Shown one piece after another: positions 12,020-24,094 of a stretch of 64,000 nt of DNA; the first letter of the stretch is position 1; each line of letters begins with the position of its first letter. Below the pieces are notes generated by a model, which did not search any database, was not told the origin of the DNA, and saw only the letters and a list, made by a program, of their open reading frames with translations. The stretch lies in contig NC_088779.1 of NCBI RefSeq assembly GCF_954871325.1, positions 13,642,846-13,706,845 of the forward strand, read 5' to 3'. The DNA comes from Gordionus sp. m RMFG-2023. Its lineage: Eukaryota; Nematomorpha; Gordioida; Chordodea; Parachordodidae. Position numbers and translations under genes: made by a program.

Positions 12020-12350
12020 CAGGAGGTCACTAGCCTTTACAATCTCAGGGGGCGTAAAAATTTTCAAAATTACTTTCTATTTTTTAGCTAACATTTTCAA
12101 AATTTCCTTCCTTTTTTTGGTATAAAAATCAAATTTTTGAGGGGGATCTTCAATTTTTTTAGGGGGCTCGAGCCCCTGCGCTACCCCCCCAATGCTATTT
12201 TTTAGCCAGAAAGATATTAACTAAGCCTCGAAATTTCGCTAACAGACGTCTCCTTTGTGCCATTTATGAGCAAAATCTTCAGATTTGAGTAATATTTTCC
12301 TGGTTAAAATATTGAGTTATCCTTTTTTCAAAATCGGCTCAATTGAGTTA
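12020..12350. repeat. GC-rich element end plus fold-back repeat copy
   Basis: 12020-12190 has internal near-duplicates of an ATTTTCAAAATT-type segment and ends in AGGGGGCTCGAGCCCC, an end type common in animal MITEs. 12190-12350 is a copy of a fold-back family also seen at 13680-13880, 16440-16570 and 44061-44234 (shared cores GCCTCGAAATTTCGCTAA and ATGAGCAAAATCTT). Confidence 0.45.
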
Positions 12351-13679
12351 TTAATTACAAAATAGAAATGAACTAAAAAAAATCACAAAAACTAAAGTTA
12401 CATAGAAAAGTAATATAAAATCAAATATATACAAAAATTATATGAATCAAATAGTAAAGCAAACTTAAATATTAATAAAACCCCTCCGGAAAATATTAAG
12501 ACATCCGGTCCAGTTCTTGAAAAAAAGACCAGTCCATCAATCGTCCGATCTAAGACCGAATGGTTGGCCTACATTATTACAGCGGCTACTACAATAGCAT
12601 TGATTATGATTATGAATGATTAGTGCTTTTTATTTGTTTAATATTTTCCCAAAATAAAATTTTATACCAAACCATAATTTAAAATATTTTTTAAATAAAA
12701 TTCATAATGAATGCGAGTCTATAAAATTTTATTGTTAAAAAAAAATTGTTTGTTTATTTTTTTTATATAAAATATATTTTACGAAGAAAAATGATCAATT
12801 TTGGCTAGCAATTTTCGGCTAGACACATACACATTATTTTTTTTATTTTTGTGTATTATTTAACGCGGATAAAAATGCCAAATTTTAAATTATTATTTTT
12901 TTTTCGTATAATTTTTTGTAACAACTTCTTACTATTTGAGCGATTAGATTTATATTAAATTTATATAAAATTTTTTTAACGTTAATTATCACTAATTTAT
13001 TCTAAAAATTATGCATTAAAAAATATCAACCTGAATATAGAAAATGGTAGTTGGAAGAAAGATGAACTAATTCTTATTCAAAAAATATGCAAAGGTAAAA
13101 ATCAATGTTATGTATTGCATATGATTATATGCCTTTGGAAATTTGCTGTTGTCGCAAATAGCAGGTGCCCAGTTCGGCGCCCATTTTAAATTTTTGCACA
13201 AATTGCTCGGCCAATAGGTTAAAATTATACGTAAAGTTGGCCCCGGTCAGTTTAATTATTTTGTAAGATTTTGCCATTACATTTTTAAGGCAATTTTTTC
13301 TCATATCTATATATGGCGATCTATTTCTTTCTACAATAACCGTTTTATAAATTAATTGTATTTGATATTTTAATAATATATAACTGGTTTAATTTTTTGT
13401 GAATTTACTATATAAAAAAAGTGAAATACCAAAATGAATCCTTAAAAAATGCAACAGCATAGACCTGCAAATATGTGGACATAAAAACATTCAATAATAC
13501 TCATGGGGAAAAACTGACTTAATAGTGCTCCCCTAGAAAATCCTCGCCACGTTATTAATATAATATATAATAAATTAACTAGACATCGTAAATGGCCTCA
13601 CACTTAAAATTTTATTTAAATTTGCTGACTTCCCAGATTAAATTTAATGGGCTAGTTAAACATGCTTTTTCTCTTTAGT
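12351..13679. other. Gene-free AT-rich stretch
   Basis: No gene seen. GC-richer patches at 13140-13260 (GGTGCCCAGTTCGGCGCCC) suggest another small element without visible paired ends. Confidence 0.35.
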
Positions 13680-13880
13680 GTTGTTAAAAAGCTCGATTTT
13701 GCCAATTTTAAATTAAAATTTTGGTTAAAATAATATTGCGCAAGTCTCGAAGTTTCGTTAATAGGTGTTCAAACCTTTCTTCCATTCCATCTATGGGCAA
13801 AATCTTTAGTCTTGCATAATATTTGTGGCCAAATATTGGGTTGCTGTTTCTAAGAATCAAGCCGTTAACAATATTTCTTT
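13680..13880. repeat. Fold-back MITE copy
   Basis: It shares the core of the family at 12190, 16440 and 44061: a GCTCGATTTT-type end, then CTCGAAGTTTCGTTAATAGG and TATGGGCAAAATCTTTAG. It is degenerate and no target duplication is identified. Confidence 0.45.
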
Positions 13881-14344
13881 TCCCCAATATTGGATAATTT
13901 GTTAGATTTGTTTTCCTAATTCAACTATATTTTTGATTTATTTGTTATCTTAAATTTTATATAAACAAAAATCGTAATTTTTTAAAATAAATATTTTTGC
14001 AATTTTTCATTTAATTTTGAATTTATTTTTAATATATCATTGTATTCTATTAGAGGCCGGCATGGGATGGCTCGTGGAAATTTATAAAAATGTTTTCTTT
14101 GCTCCTGCCTGACTCGTAAAAAAATATTGTAAAGTTGAGCCCCTCTTGTATATGAAAGAAATCGACATAGATTTGCCTGATTGAAAACTTTTTAAAATAT
14201 CACAAGTATTTTCAGTCCATAATTTTATTGATTTTTAACAAATGAAAATCGGTTACTTTTTAATAGAACTAGTGCCTAGAATTCTATAAATAATAGAACT
14301 GAATAGTTGAAAATAGGGTAAGCAGGGTTTTGTATCCAAATTTA

Positions 14345-14539
14345 GGTTCAGAAATTTAAAACTGTTTGATTTAACATTTTAAGACCATAGACCAAACAGA
14401 GAAGAACGATTTAGAGAAAACCCATTGAACCCGAGGTAATATGGACCCGGGGCAGGTTCAGACCTCTTTCAGAAAAGTGGTTTTGATTAAATTCTCCTTA
14501 TTAAAGTTTCCGCTTAATAGAGTTATAAATTTCTGAACC
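14345..14539. mobile_element. Small MITE with 18-bp terminal inverted repeats
   Basis: Ends GGTTCAGAAATTTAAAAC and its inverse GTTATAAATTTCTGAACC (one mismatch in 18) lie 195 bp apart. No coding capacity. The interior holds GAACCCGAGG and GGACCCGGGGC, related in style to the GAACCCG-rich elements at 16019 and 38.7-39.3 kb. Confidence 0.6.
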
Positions 14540-16018
14540 GTAATCGGGTTCACAACTTTAACCAAGAAAATAAGTTGTTATACCGAGTTTTTTCGGTATG
14601 GCTACATTTAAAATAAAGATACGACCTAGATAATGCATTTAGATAAAATCAATATTTAGATATTTTTTCAAATTTTGAATTAATATTCTTTATGAAAATG
14701 TAAACATATGGAAGACATACGCTAAATAGACCGAATCTTGACTAAGGTTCATAAAACTTAGAATTTGCACCAAAAAATTGGGGCACGTTGGAATAAACCA
14801 GGATAGGTTAGGATATAAACCATCAGGGCATTACAGAACACCAAAATTTTTAATTAATATATTTAAAACAGAAATGATAAATTTACACTAATTTTATTGA
14901 TAAAAAATATTTTAAACAAATTTGATTTTAACTAATAAAATTGTAAATTATTTTTGAAAATATATATAATATATAAAGCTTCACATAACACTAATCTCGA
15001 CAAATTTTAATTCATAATCTATTATTATTAAGATAGTATAGTAGAATATAATTAAGTTGAAGGCAATAATGTTACCAAAATTTAAACTAGAAAAATCCTT
15101 GATGCAACATAATAATGTAGACTATAGATTACTTTTTTTAGTGAAACCCCATAATATAATTTGATTGATTTCAAGATTTAATTAATTAATATCTTTTCTT
15201 CATAAATTTTTTCTCTACTGCTATAAACGATAGAAGTAGAAATATTTTTGGATATAGTACTAGAAATACCGCCAGGGAGGTCTTGATATGTTTTCTCAAC
15301 GCCCACATTTATGTGGGGGGTCTCGCTTTATACTCCCTATTCTCAGATCTCTTTTGAAGGTGAATTCTTGAATATCTTTCACAATAAATTTCTTATATTT
15401 TTGATGAAACTTGACGAAAACGATTGGTTAAAATTTGCAATTATTAATAAAATGAAAAGGACTAGAATATAGATTAAACATTTTATTTTAAGATATTATT
15501 ATTCTAAGTTTTTTATAAATATAGTATTATCCAAAAAAATTGTAAATTTATATAAGTGTCATAGATACGGAATCATGTGGGATTCGGAATCCCAACGTCC
15601 ATGTTAAACTATTAAATAATATTTTTATTTCTAATAATTATACACTCATTTGTCAGGAGAGAATATATTTTTATCTAAACTATGATGGGGAATATATATT
15701 TCCTAAAAAAATAACGGGCTGGAAGTCTGCCCTCTCCAGGTCTACTTAGATTTATAAAAGAAACTTCGCATTATTTATATTTCTTCTAAAAAATCTGAAA
15801 ATCTTCTTCAATTTGAAAATTTTGACCTTTTACATGCTCAAAAAACGTGAAAAGCGTAAAGTTGTTAGATATCTGATTTTTGCTTATATTTTTTAACATT
15901 TCTTTTTATAATAAAATAACTGATATAAATTATAAAAAAGGATATAAAAGATAATTTAAAAAAAGTAAATAATATAAAATTAAAGCATATAATGAATAAA
16001 AAGTGATAAGGTTAAGAT
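14540..16018. other. Gene-free AT-rich stretch
   Basis: No gene seen. 15565-15605 contains GGGATTCGGAATCCC, the palindromic end motif of the MITE family at 57.5-58.4 kb, so a relic of that family is present. Confidence 0.35.
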
Positions 16019-16749
16019 GAGGGATTCGAACCCGAACCCGAAGAAGAAAACCCAGGTTTTTGGAAAAAAATCTAAACCCGAATCGAACCTGCCCGTTTAT
16101 AAAATTTTCAAAATCTCGAACCGAACCAGGGAATTTTATTTGAACCCGGGTTCAACCGCAGCGTATTGCTTAAAATCATATAAGATATTTGTATAATTGT
16201 AAATACAAATTATAATAATTTAATTGTTATTTTATAATATTTTCAAATTTCGAATAAGTCAAGATAAATTTTAAACAACTTAATTTTTTTTACGCCATTT
16301 TTAAATTCATTATATTCACAAAGATTCCTATTGGAGTGTTAATAAAATTTTAACAATTAAATTCATTTACGCCATTTATTTTTACCTTTAACTTATTCTC
16401 AAAGATTATTAATTAGTGAACAAGTCTATATTGGATATAGGGTTGTTAAACTGCTCGTTTTGAGCCGATTTTTAAAAACGGCTAACTCAATATTTCATCC
16501 AGAATAATATTACGCAAGCCGAGGATTTTGCTTGTAGAAGGAACAAAGGTTTGGACATTCCAAATCTATGTCTAGTTTTTCAATTATGATTTAAATATAG
16601 ATTTTTTTTTATCAATTCAAAATATTTTAAACCCGAGCTCGGTTCAAAAATATTTCCCTGAATCGAACCCGAACCTACCTATTTTCTTTTAACCTTAAAC
16701 CAAGCCCGAACCGAACCCTGATAAAAATTTTGCCGGGTTTGTACCCCTA
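16019..16749. mobile_element. Non-autonomous element with GAACCCG-rich ends (copy 1)
   Basis: Starts GAGGGATTCGAACCCGAACC and ends GCCGGGTTTGTACCCCTA; the ends are imperfect inverted repeats with further GAACCCG and CGGTTC motifs just inside. The AT-rich interior (16180-16430) matches 38760-39000 over more than 200 bp. It contains a fold-back MITE copy at about 16440-16570, probably a nested insertion. No reliable target duplication and no transposase. Confidence 0.5.
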
Positions 16750-17082
16750 GAAGACATTTTTGATTTTGTAAATTTATATAAAATAATAAATATTTTCACA
16801 TGAATATATATTTTAAAAAAATCCGAATTTAAAAAAAAAATATTTATTGTAACAATTCTTCAATGCTATGACATTTCGAAAAATTTAAGGTTGTTCTTGA
16901 AACATTCTCACTTTTATTCACGCAACCCATTTTGCATTTGCATAACGATGTTTTCCCATAGTTTGTGACATTCCGGTATGCTCCTAAATATTTTTAGCAG
17001 TTTAAATAATAAATTAATATATTATATATATATAAATTAATTTGAGGAGTATATGTGGTTACTGTAAAAATAGCTTAAATTA
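16750..17082. other. Gene-free AT-rich stretch
   Basis: Nothing recognisable between the two mobile elements. Its last 8 bases lead into the target duplication of the next hAT copy. Confidence 0.4.
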
Positions 17083-17090
17083 CCTATGAT

Positions 17091-19911
17091 TAGACATGTG
17101 AGCTGACAGCATTTTCGGCGGCGGCGTTTCTTTTTTTAAAATGATCGGCTGGCGGCGGCGAATCAATTTAGACCCCGCCACAAAAATCGGCGGCGGCGCG
17201 GCGGCGTCTAATATTTTTCTAACTTAAATTTTTTAAATTATATTTATAAATTCATTGGAAACACTTTTAAAATAAAATTTATACTTTATTATGTTTATAA
17301 CTATAATTTAATGATTATAATTATCATGAATAAATTTTATTAAGATTTAAAGGACATAATAATGATCTTTTAGAGTTCAGAGTGAGCCCAGCAAATACAC
17401 GCTCGCTGGGTGTGCTCGTAGCTGGAATGCACAGCACCTTTCTACCTAATATTGAGTTTAGGAAGATCCAATGCTCTTATCTTTCAAAAATCGAAGACAT
17501 CTTTTATCTCCAAATTATAAGGCGAAAATAATGAATAACACTCTTTTTCTAAACTAGTTAAATAGTGTTGTTGTTCCAGATTATTGTTTTGAATAAATGA
17601 ATGTTTCGTAGCCAATGACTTAAGATAATCGAGTTTTGAAGCAACTTCCGTCGTTTCATATTCGTTTAATTCGTCCGTGTAAGGCCGTAGAGAGGTAGCG
17701 TGTTGACATAAAAATTCAACCGGAGTAATATTTTTTTCCTTTAAATATTCATTTACTATGTTTATTGATTGAAAACGAGGATCCAAAAGTGCTCCTAACA
17801 CCTAGTAAATTAATAAAAGAAAGAGAAATAATATATAAAAATAATTTATGTATTTTAAAATAGTATCTGAAGATCGGTTATTGGAAATCTATGATCAAAT
17901 TTAGTAAGCACTATTTTGTTTAAGGGATGCTATGGGAGGACTATCATATTAATTTCACTACGAAATAATAAGGCAAAATTTATAGTTACTCCTTTTTAGA
18001 CAGATAAAAATTCAACAGTTTTTTTGGAGGTTTTAAGAAAATTTAAAAGTTCATGCACCAACTATACCAACGGGCACATTTAATTTTAATGTTTTTTGTT
18101 TTTTCTCATATGATTTTTGATTTACACTATCATCACAAAACCCAAACGATCTTCATAAAAAGAATCATTATCATCCAAATCTAAAATATCCGATATATAT
18201 GATATCGATTCAAAACATTTTCTATTTTCTATATCGTTTATTTATTCAAAATCCACTGTTTTGAATCTTAAGGCAACTATAACTTCTCTCACTTTTTAAT
18301 GAGATTTTCTATTTTATTAACTTTTTTTTATTCCATTGACTGTCACTAGATTATGTAATCCATGCCCCAAACATAAATGATGGTCATATTCTCCTAGACG
18401 AACACTTTTCTTTATATTGAGTCCTGCATCCGTAACCATTTGAATTTTCTTGGACCCTAAATCAAATTAATTTTCAACTTTTTCTATTTCGGAAAGAATA
18501 GTTTCAGCGGTATATTTTTGAGTGACATGATGTGTCGCCAATGTATAAAATACAATATTAAAATTATTATCTATTTCGTGAAATGTAAAGGTGATATAAT
18601 TTCGCCGTCTATATTTGTCGGTCCACATATCAAAAGTTATAGCACAAAATTTAGGACCTGTATTATGTTGGCATATGCATGCTTTCATTTATAAATACAC
18701 ATCATCTAATCCACTCCGGCTAAGAGTAGTTCTATATGATAATTCTTTGGCATCTGAAATAATGCTATATTTCCATATAATAAAAAGTTAATAATAAAAA
18801 TATTATGTCGTAAAAAATTCTAAATGTGGGATGTTATAAAATAATTAAATATATTAATAGTTATAATAAAAATTAAGATTGCTCTTGCCCTATAAAAAAT
18901 TATAATGATTTTACAAATAACCTTTAGAAAATCTTGCATTCCAATATTATTTATAGAAGAGAATGGCATTAAATCCTTGCAACACATGAGAACATAATTT
19001 TTTACCAGAATCCATTTTAGGATCAGTTGTATCTTATGGGTTTGAAAAATAACTTTAAATTTTGTTTAGGTATTTCTTCTTTACATGATAAATCATGTTT
19101 GTCAAGTAAATGTTTTATTATATTTGATGTGCTGATATTTTTTGTAAAAGATTTGATTGGATAACTAATTAAAAAAATTACAAATATTTTTAAAATAATC
19201 AAAAAATTTACTCTATAATTATTTTCATCCTCACCATCTTTATCAAGTGCTATTTGCAAGCATATATTACAAAAGACTTTATCTGTAGTAACACTGGTAC
19301 TCTTATTATTTGTGTCAATTTTTAATATTAAGGATCCAAAATGTTTCCAAGCAAAAGAAGGCTTTGCTTGCAAGGATATACTATATTTTGTTACAAAGTA
19401 TTGCAATGCTGCATCCATTATAATTGTTTTAGTCCTGGTTTTTTTATATATGTTATAATGGCAACCAAATAAAAATCATTATTAAAATTTCCTATTATGA
19501 TAGAAAATAAATTTTATATAACGAGTTGTAAATTATTTGAAGCATCAAAAATTAAAAGAATAAAATATAGAATTACCTTTTTAAATTTAATGTCCTAATC
19601 TTATTTTATCTAGCAAGTTGGTCACAAACCTGCCCAAAGTGAGCGAATATGGAAATCTATAGCAAATAATATTTATTAATTAAAATCGCATTTTTAAATA
19701 ATTCAAAAAATAATTAATATTTTTCTTCTAATTACAATTCATAAATAACATATAAAATAAATTAATAATGAAAAATATGTATCACGCCGCCACGCCGCCA
19801 TATTTTTACATCGGCGGCGGCGTGTTGAGCGCCGACACTTTTTTGGCGTGCGGCGTCGGCGTGGTCAGAATCACCGGCGGCGGCGCATTTGACCGGCGGC
19901 GCACATGTCTA
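17091..19911 (-). mobile_element. hAT transposon with GGCGGC-rich ends
   Basis: A 2821-bp element flanked by a perfect 8-bp target duplication CCTATGAT (17083-17090 and 19912-19919), the hallmark of hAT. Terminal inverted repeats start TAGACATGTG. The outer 130-150 bp on both sides are packed with GGCGGC/GCCGCC repeats, a striking GC island in AT-rich DNA. It encodes a decayed BED-type hAT transposase on the minus strand. Confidence 0.9.
17484..19418 (-). pseudogene. hAT transposase relic, BED and RNase H parts
   Basis: Reading from 19418 down. The N-terminal part has SFAWKHFGSL and CNICLQ, a BED zinc finger whose second half (KHLLDKHD) follows in the same frame after a roughly 35-codon insert that may be an unspliced intron. 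18467-18688 shows CAITFDMWTDKYRRRN, the catalytic region of the RNase H fold typical of ZBED-like hAT proteins. 17484-17801 gives MLGALLDPRFQSIN and a helical segment preceding the dimerisation domain. The C-terminal hATC domain itself is missing: the frame ends just after VFDF and the terminal repeats follow. Stops and frame changes separate the three blocks. The intact enzyme would bind the element ends and cut them in the nucleus. Confidence 0.82.
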
Positions 19912-19919
19912 CCTATGAT

Positions 19920-20489
19920 TGATATATCTTTGTTGGGAACTTCAAATTATTTAATTTTATAGTTTTATATAGACTAGAGGCAATAAATGGTGTTAAAATT
20001 CTTCCAGCACACGTTCTACCCATATTTTATTTTGTTCAATTATTAATACTTTCCCTTCTAAATTTTTAGGACAGATATTAGTTATCTGTCCTGTGGATAA
20101 GTAATAACACATGACTACCTAAGATAAAGAAATTTTGTCCAATTTGAGAATAAATTATGTTTTGACGCCCACGATCATTAAATATGAAATAAAAGAAGGG
20201 GCCCTTTTTAAAATATTAGAAATACTAAATATAATTGGTAGCAGCAACTATTTTTCCATGTAATTTTATGGCCAACATTTTTTGAAGAAGGACTAAGTAA
20301 TATTATGGAAAATTTGAAAGCGCGAATCTTTCTTTGAAACCTTCGCGATTTTAGTAGCAATGTTCAAAGCGTTCACATAATTTTCCTCATTGGTAAACAA
20401 TAAAAAAAGTAATGGCTCTGAATATATAAATAAATATTTTCATTTATTTACCCTCTTTCCCTAATCGTTAAAAATATTATCTACATTTC
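19920..20489. other. Gene-free stretch between two hAT copies
   Basis: No gene seen; AT-rich with no recognisable repeat ends. Confidence 0.35.
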
Positions 20490-20497
20490 CTTAATAT

Positions 20498-21882
20498 TAG
20501 TGCTGTAAACATTTCTTAAAAAATCGAACGCGTTCAAGTTCACCTTAAAAAAAGGAACTCGTTCACGTTCATGAACCGTTCAAAATTTAATGATAAATTT
20601 TTTTTAAAATTTAATTTAATATAAATAAACTTATATTTTTTAATACAATGCCATGTTAAAATATAATATAGCGAATAAAAAGATTTTAATTTATAAAAAA
20701 ATTTTCTTATTAAATTTTAATAACAATCGTTTTCAAAATATTTATCTGATAGACAGGAACACTTGGCAGTTAATACGGCATTAGCTATATTAAAAACGCG
20801 CTTTACAGGAGCAGATTAGGGTATGCCGTATTATACGGGAGAATTAATTAAAAAAATTTATTGTTTTGTTATTTGCTTCAAAAAATTGAGATAAGTTACC
20901 CTCCTCAAATCCATTCTCTACTTCCTCGACAAAAAAAGGATATCTCGAAATTAACAGCTCTCTAGGGTTTTCAAAGCATTTTTTTTTCAATAACGACGCT
21001 ATAAGTTTATTTTTAATAGGTTCGTTCTGTGGAAGTTTTATCCATGGCCATTGAAGTTTCAATGCTGGATGTATAATTGCAGAAAGAACATATTGATCTT
21101 TATATATATGTTCAAATCTTTAAAAAAATAAAATATATGTAATTAATTGAGAGTGATAGGTTTAATACCTTTTATTAATCCCATTTAATACGGTGTCTAT
21201 CAATGGTTGACCATATTTGAGGCCACTTTTTTTTAATTTTAAAATAACTCGTTATTGTTGGGGTCAAGTATCCCAAATGCATTATTTCTTCAAATTTAAT
21301 GATTTTACTTAGTTATATTATATAAAATAAAATAATTAATATTACAATCAAATGTCGTTTTAAATTGGAACCTTAAGATTTTGACAATATAATCCTTTTT
21401 GGCCACATTTTACACTTGGTAAGCATTGAATTAGTTCCTTCAATATAGGATGTTACTGTAAAATATTTATCATATTTAGCCATGGTAATGATTCATCTGA
21501 TTTAGGATTTTCAGAATCAGATGATGAGGATTAAATAATAATTAATATCCATGCTTATGCTAATCTATTAAAATATAATATAAACAATAATATTCAAATT
21601 AATAAACTATGTGTTAGAAAAATTGAAATGTGAAAAGGAAATACATAGCCGATTAAAAAATATAAATAATACTTTTTTAAAAAAATTGGGAAATATTAAA
21701 TTTTTCAAATAAATAAAAAGAAAATATTTTTAAAATTGAACGAACGTTAAATTCGAACGCGTTTGTCATAAAAAAAGGAACGCGTTCACGTTCAAAGTTT
21801 GTCAAAAGTAAAAGGAACGCCGATCATCATTTTTTCAAAAAAACAAACTTTGTTCACGAACGCGTTCACGTTTACAATACTA
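20498..21882 (-). mobile_element. hAT deletion derivative with ACGCGT-rich ends (copy 1)
   Basis: A 1385-bp element with an exact 8-bp target duplication CTTAATAT (20490-20497 and 21883-21890). Ends TAGTGCTGTAAAC and TAGTATTGTAAAC (inverted) differ at two of 13 positions. Both sides carry several copies of GAACGCGTTC-type palindromes. The right side matches the left side of the element at 51256 in reverse complement, so they are one family. Confidence 0.88.
20760..21540 (-). pseudogene. Shortened hAT protein relic (BED start plus hATC)
   Basis: From the right: a start-region relic (SSSDSENPKSDESLPW, then KYDKYFTVTSYIEG, resembling the beginning of a BED finger), then 20844-21062 giving ELLISRYPFFVEEVENGF and LSQFFEANNKTINFF, then decayed hATC sequence at about 20760-20840 (IANAVLTAKCSCLSDKYFE). 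The catalytic RNase H core is absent, so it is an internal-deletion product. Stops and frame changes are present. Compare the better-preserved copy at 51647-52131. Confidence 0.65.
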
Positions 21883-21890
21883 CTTAATAT

Positions 21891-22249
21891 CATATATCTT
21901 TTAATGATTTTTTTAAATAAAAAAAGATCGCCCTCGGCTCAGCCTAATTTTTAGAAGACCTTACTTTTAATGACCCAGTATAAATTTGTTATTTTTACTA
22001 TATTATGGCATACTTTGGATTTTTGTTTAATAGGAATTTATTGGTAAATAAAAAGTTTTAATATTTTAAATTTTATCACTTTACAGCCCTAGACAGGACT
22101 AGTATAATGTAATAGAATACAATATTTTTAATATCTAATAATTATATGATATAAATATCATTTTTAATCTTACCTATTTCATATTCTTCAATTTGAGGCA
22201 AAAGAGCAAAAAGGCTCAATAATTGTTAAATCGAATGATTTTTCCAAGG
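21891..22249. other. Gene-free stretch with one splice-like coding snippet
   Basis: AT-rich. On the minus strand about 22170-22215 reads LFALLPQIEEYEI before a GGTAAG donor, which may be a tiny host exon, but nothing else supports it. Confidence 0.25.
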
Positions 22250-22525
22250 ACGATTAAAAATTAAAATCTTATTTGAAATGTATTCTAGCAAGTGAGTATT
22301 TACCCATTAAATTTCAGCTAATTTCCATCAGACATTAATTTATTTAAAAATTAATATAAATTAGGTAGGAGAATACTTTTAAAGTTCATGCAAAATTGTT
22401 TGAAATTTATAGTTTGGGTTCTCTACTCAAGCTGAGATACATTCATTCAAATCAGATTTTTAAAATTTATAAATCGCTCTTAGTAAATGGTTCAAAATAG
22501 AGAGATTCCGAATCCCTATTTATTC
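22250..22525. repeat. Palindromic MITE copy (GGATTCCGAATCCC family)
   Basis: It shares long blocks with 57486-57908 and 58037-58392: AATGTATTCTAGCA, a central AATTAATATAAATTA, AAAATTGTTTGAAATTTA and the end AGAGATTCCGAATCCC. The left terminus is degraded. Confidence 0.6.
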
Positions 22526-22750
22526 CATACCAATAAGATATAAATATTCTATTGTTAAATATTACTTTCTGTGATTTTTCTTGGACCTTATTCTGGCAAA
22601 TGAATTATTTCTTTTCATAATTTTTCACTATGGGTGGGAATGTTAATTTTAGGAATTAAAGTTGTTAAATTATTTTGATGATATTTATACATTTTTTAGA
22701 AAATAGATTCTTACTAAGAAAAAATATTTTTATTAATAAATACTCAATAT

Positions 22751-23905
22751 TAGGTGGGCGCGGGCTTACCCGGGACACCATGGGTCACGGCGTGAGTGAA
22801 TAATTTTAAATTATTGACGTGACGGGTCTTCCCAAAATTTTTGCAAAGCATGATTGGGCGTTCATAAATTTCTCGTGAATCACGAAAATTTTAATTTTTT
22901 AAATTGTTTTTTATGAATATAAATTTGCAATGTTAAAAATTTACTTCTTTTTAAAAAAGAATAATTTTTGAAAACAAAAAAAAATCCGTATTTTAAACAA
23001 CATTTTTTCCCCCGTCTTATAAAATTTCAATTGAATGAAAAATAATAAATTCTAAACTCACGTTGAGCAATAGAAATTTGGCAATAGATAAATTTATTAA
23101 ATATGTTTATTTTCATTTATCTTTACTAAAAAATTTATCAATATTCAAAGAATGATCGGATAATCTGAGCGCAGGTTTTTTTACCACAATAAATGAAGTA
23201 TATATATGAACAAAATTCGGTAAATTTTTGTTAACATTCTGAAAGTGTTACAATAATAATCAAAACCTAAAACAATAGGATCTATTTTTTAAAGAAAGGA
23301 AGATTTATTATGCAGCCAGTTAACCTTAATTCTATTACCGAATTTTAAAAGTCATAAATAGACGAAGAAAGGGAAGATATATATAAAACAACCTTAAAAA
23401 TTGCGAAATGATATAAAATTAGATGATATGCATAGCTCAATACCATCTATCATTTATAATTAATTCATCCTGCACAAATAAAAAACCGTATATTCTAAAT
23501 GAAACATTTAGAGAATTTCTCGAAGTTAAGCTTAATTCTATTACCGAATTTTAAAAGTAAAATAGACGAAGAAGGAAGATATATATAAAAAAACCTTAAA
23601 AATTGCGAAATGATATAAAATTAGATGATAAGCATAGCTCAATACCAACTATCATTTATAATTAATTCATCCTGCACAAATAAAAAACCGTATATTCTAA
23701 ATGAAACATTTAGAGAATTTCTCGATGATTCTGATGAAGAACATCTACCGTTAAAATTTGTGAGAATGAACTTAAAAGATTAAAAGCTCTTAAAACAACA
23801 AAAGGCGTAAAGTATAGTAGTAAAGTTTTGAAAAATTTAAAAACACCGTAAATTTATGGGCGTGATCAAAATATCGTTAAAAAATTAGGACCGCGCCCAC
23901 CTCTA
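22751..23905. mobile_element. hAT-like element with AGGTGGGCGCGG ends
   Basis: Left end TAGGTGGGCGCGGGC and right end (inverted) TAGAGGTGGGCGCGG. Flanks CTCAATAT and CTCCATAG agree at 6 of 8 positions, fitting an aged hAT target duplication. No transposase domain is recognisable; a small coding remnant (REFLDDSDEEHLPLKF, near 23705-23765) lies inside the second copy of an internal tandem duplication. Confidence 0.65.
23319..23724. repeat. 206-bp tandem duplication inside the hAT-like element
   Basis: 23319-23524 and 23525-23724 are near-identical, both running from GTTAA..TTAATTCTATTACCG to GAGAATTTCTCGA. The duplication arose inside the element, and the few differences suggest a recent event. 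Confidence 0.9.
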
Positions 23906-24094
23906 CTCCATAGTAAAAACATGTTTTCTTAGATTATTTTAGATAGTTATTTATATTTTTTAAGCTTATATATATTTACTGTTTACTACGTTTATTGCAT
24001 TTAACATTAAATTAATAATTATCAAAAAATTATATTAACAATTCGTTTTTTAAAACCTAATTAACTTTTTTTAAAAAAGGGCTATGATTAAGAT

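Noticed and set aside
16019-16060. GGGATTCGAACCCG resembles a tRNA T-arm
   Set aside because: No acceptor, anticodon or D-arm around it; it is part of the element's GAACCCG end repeats.
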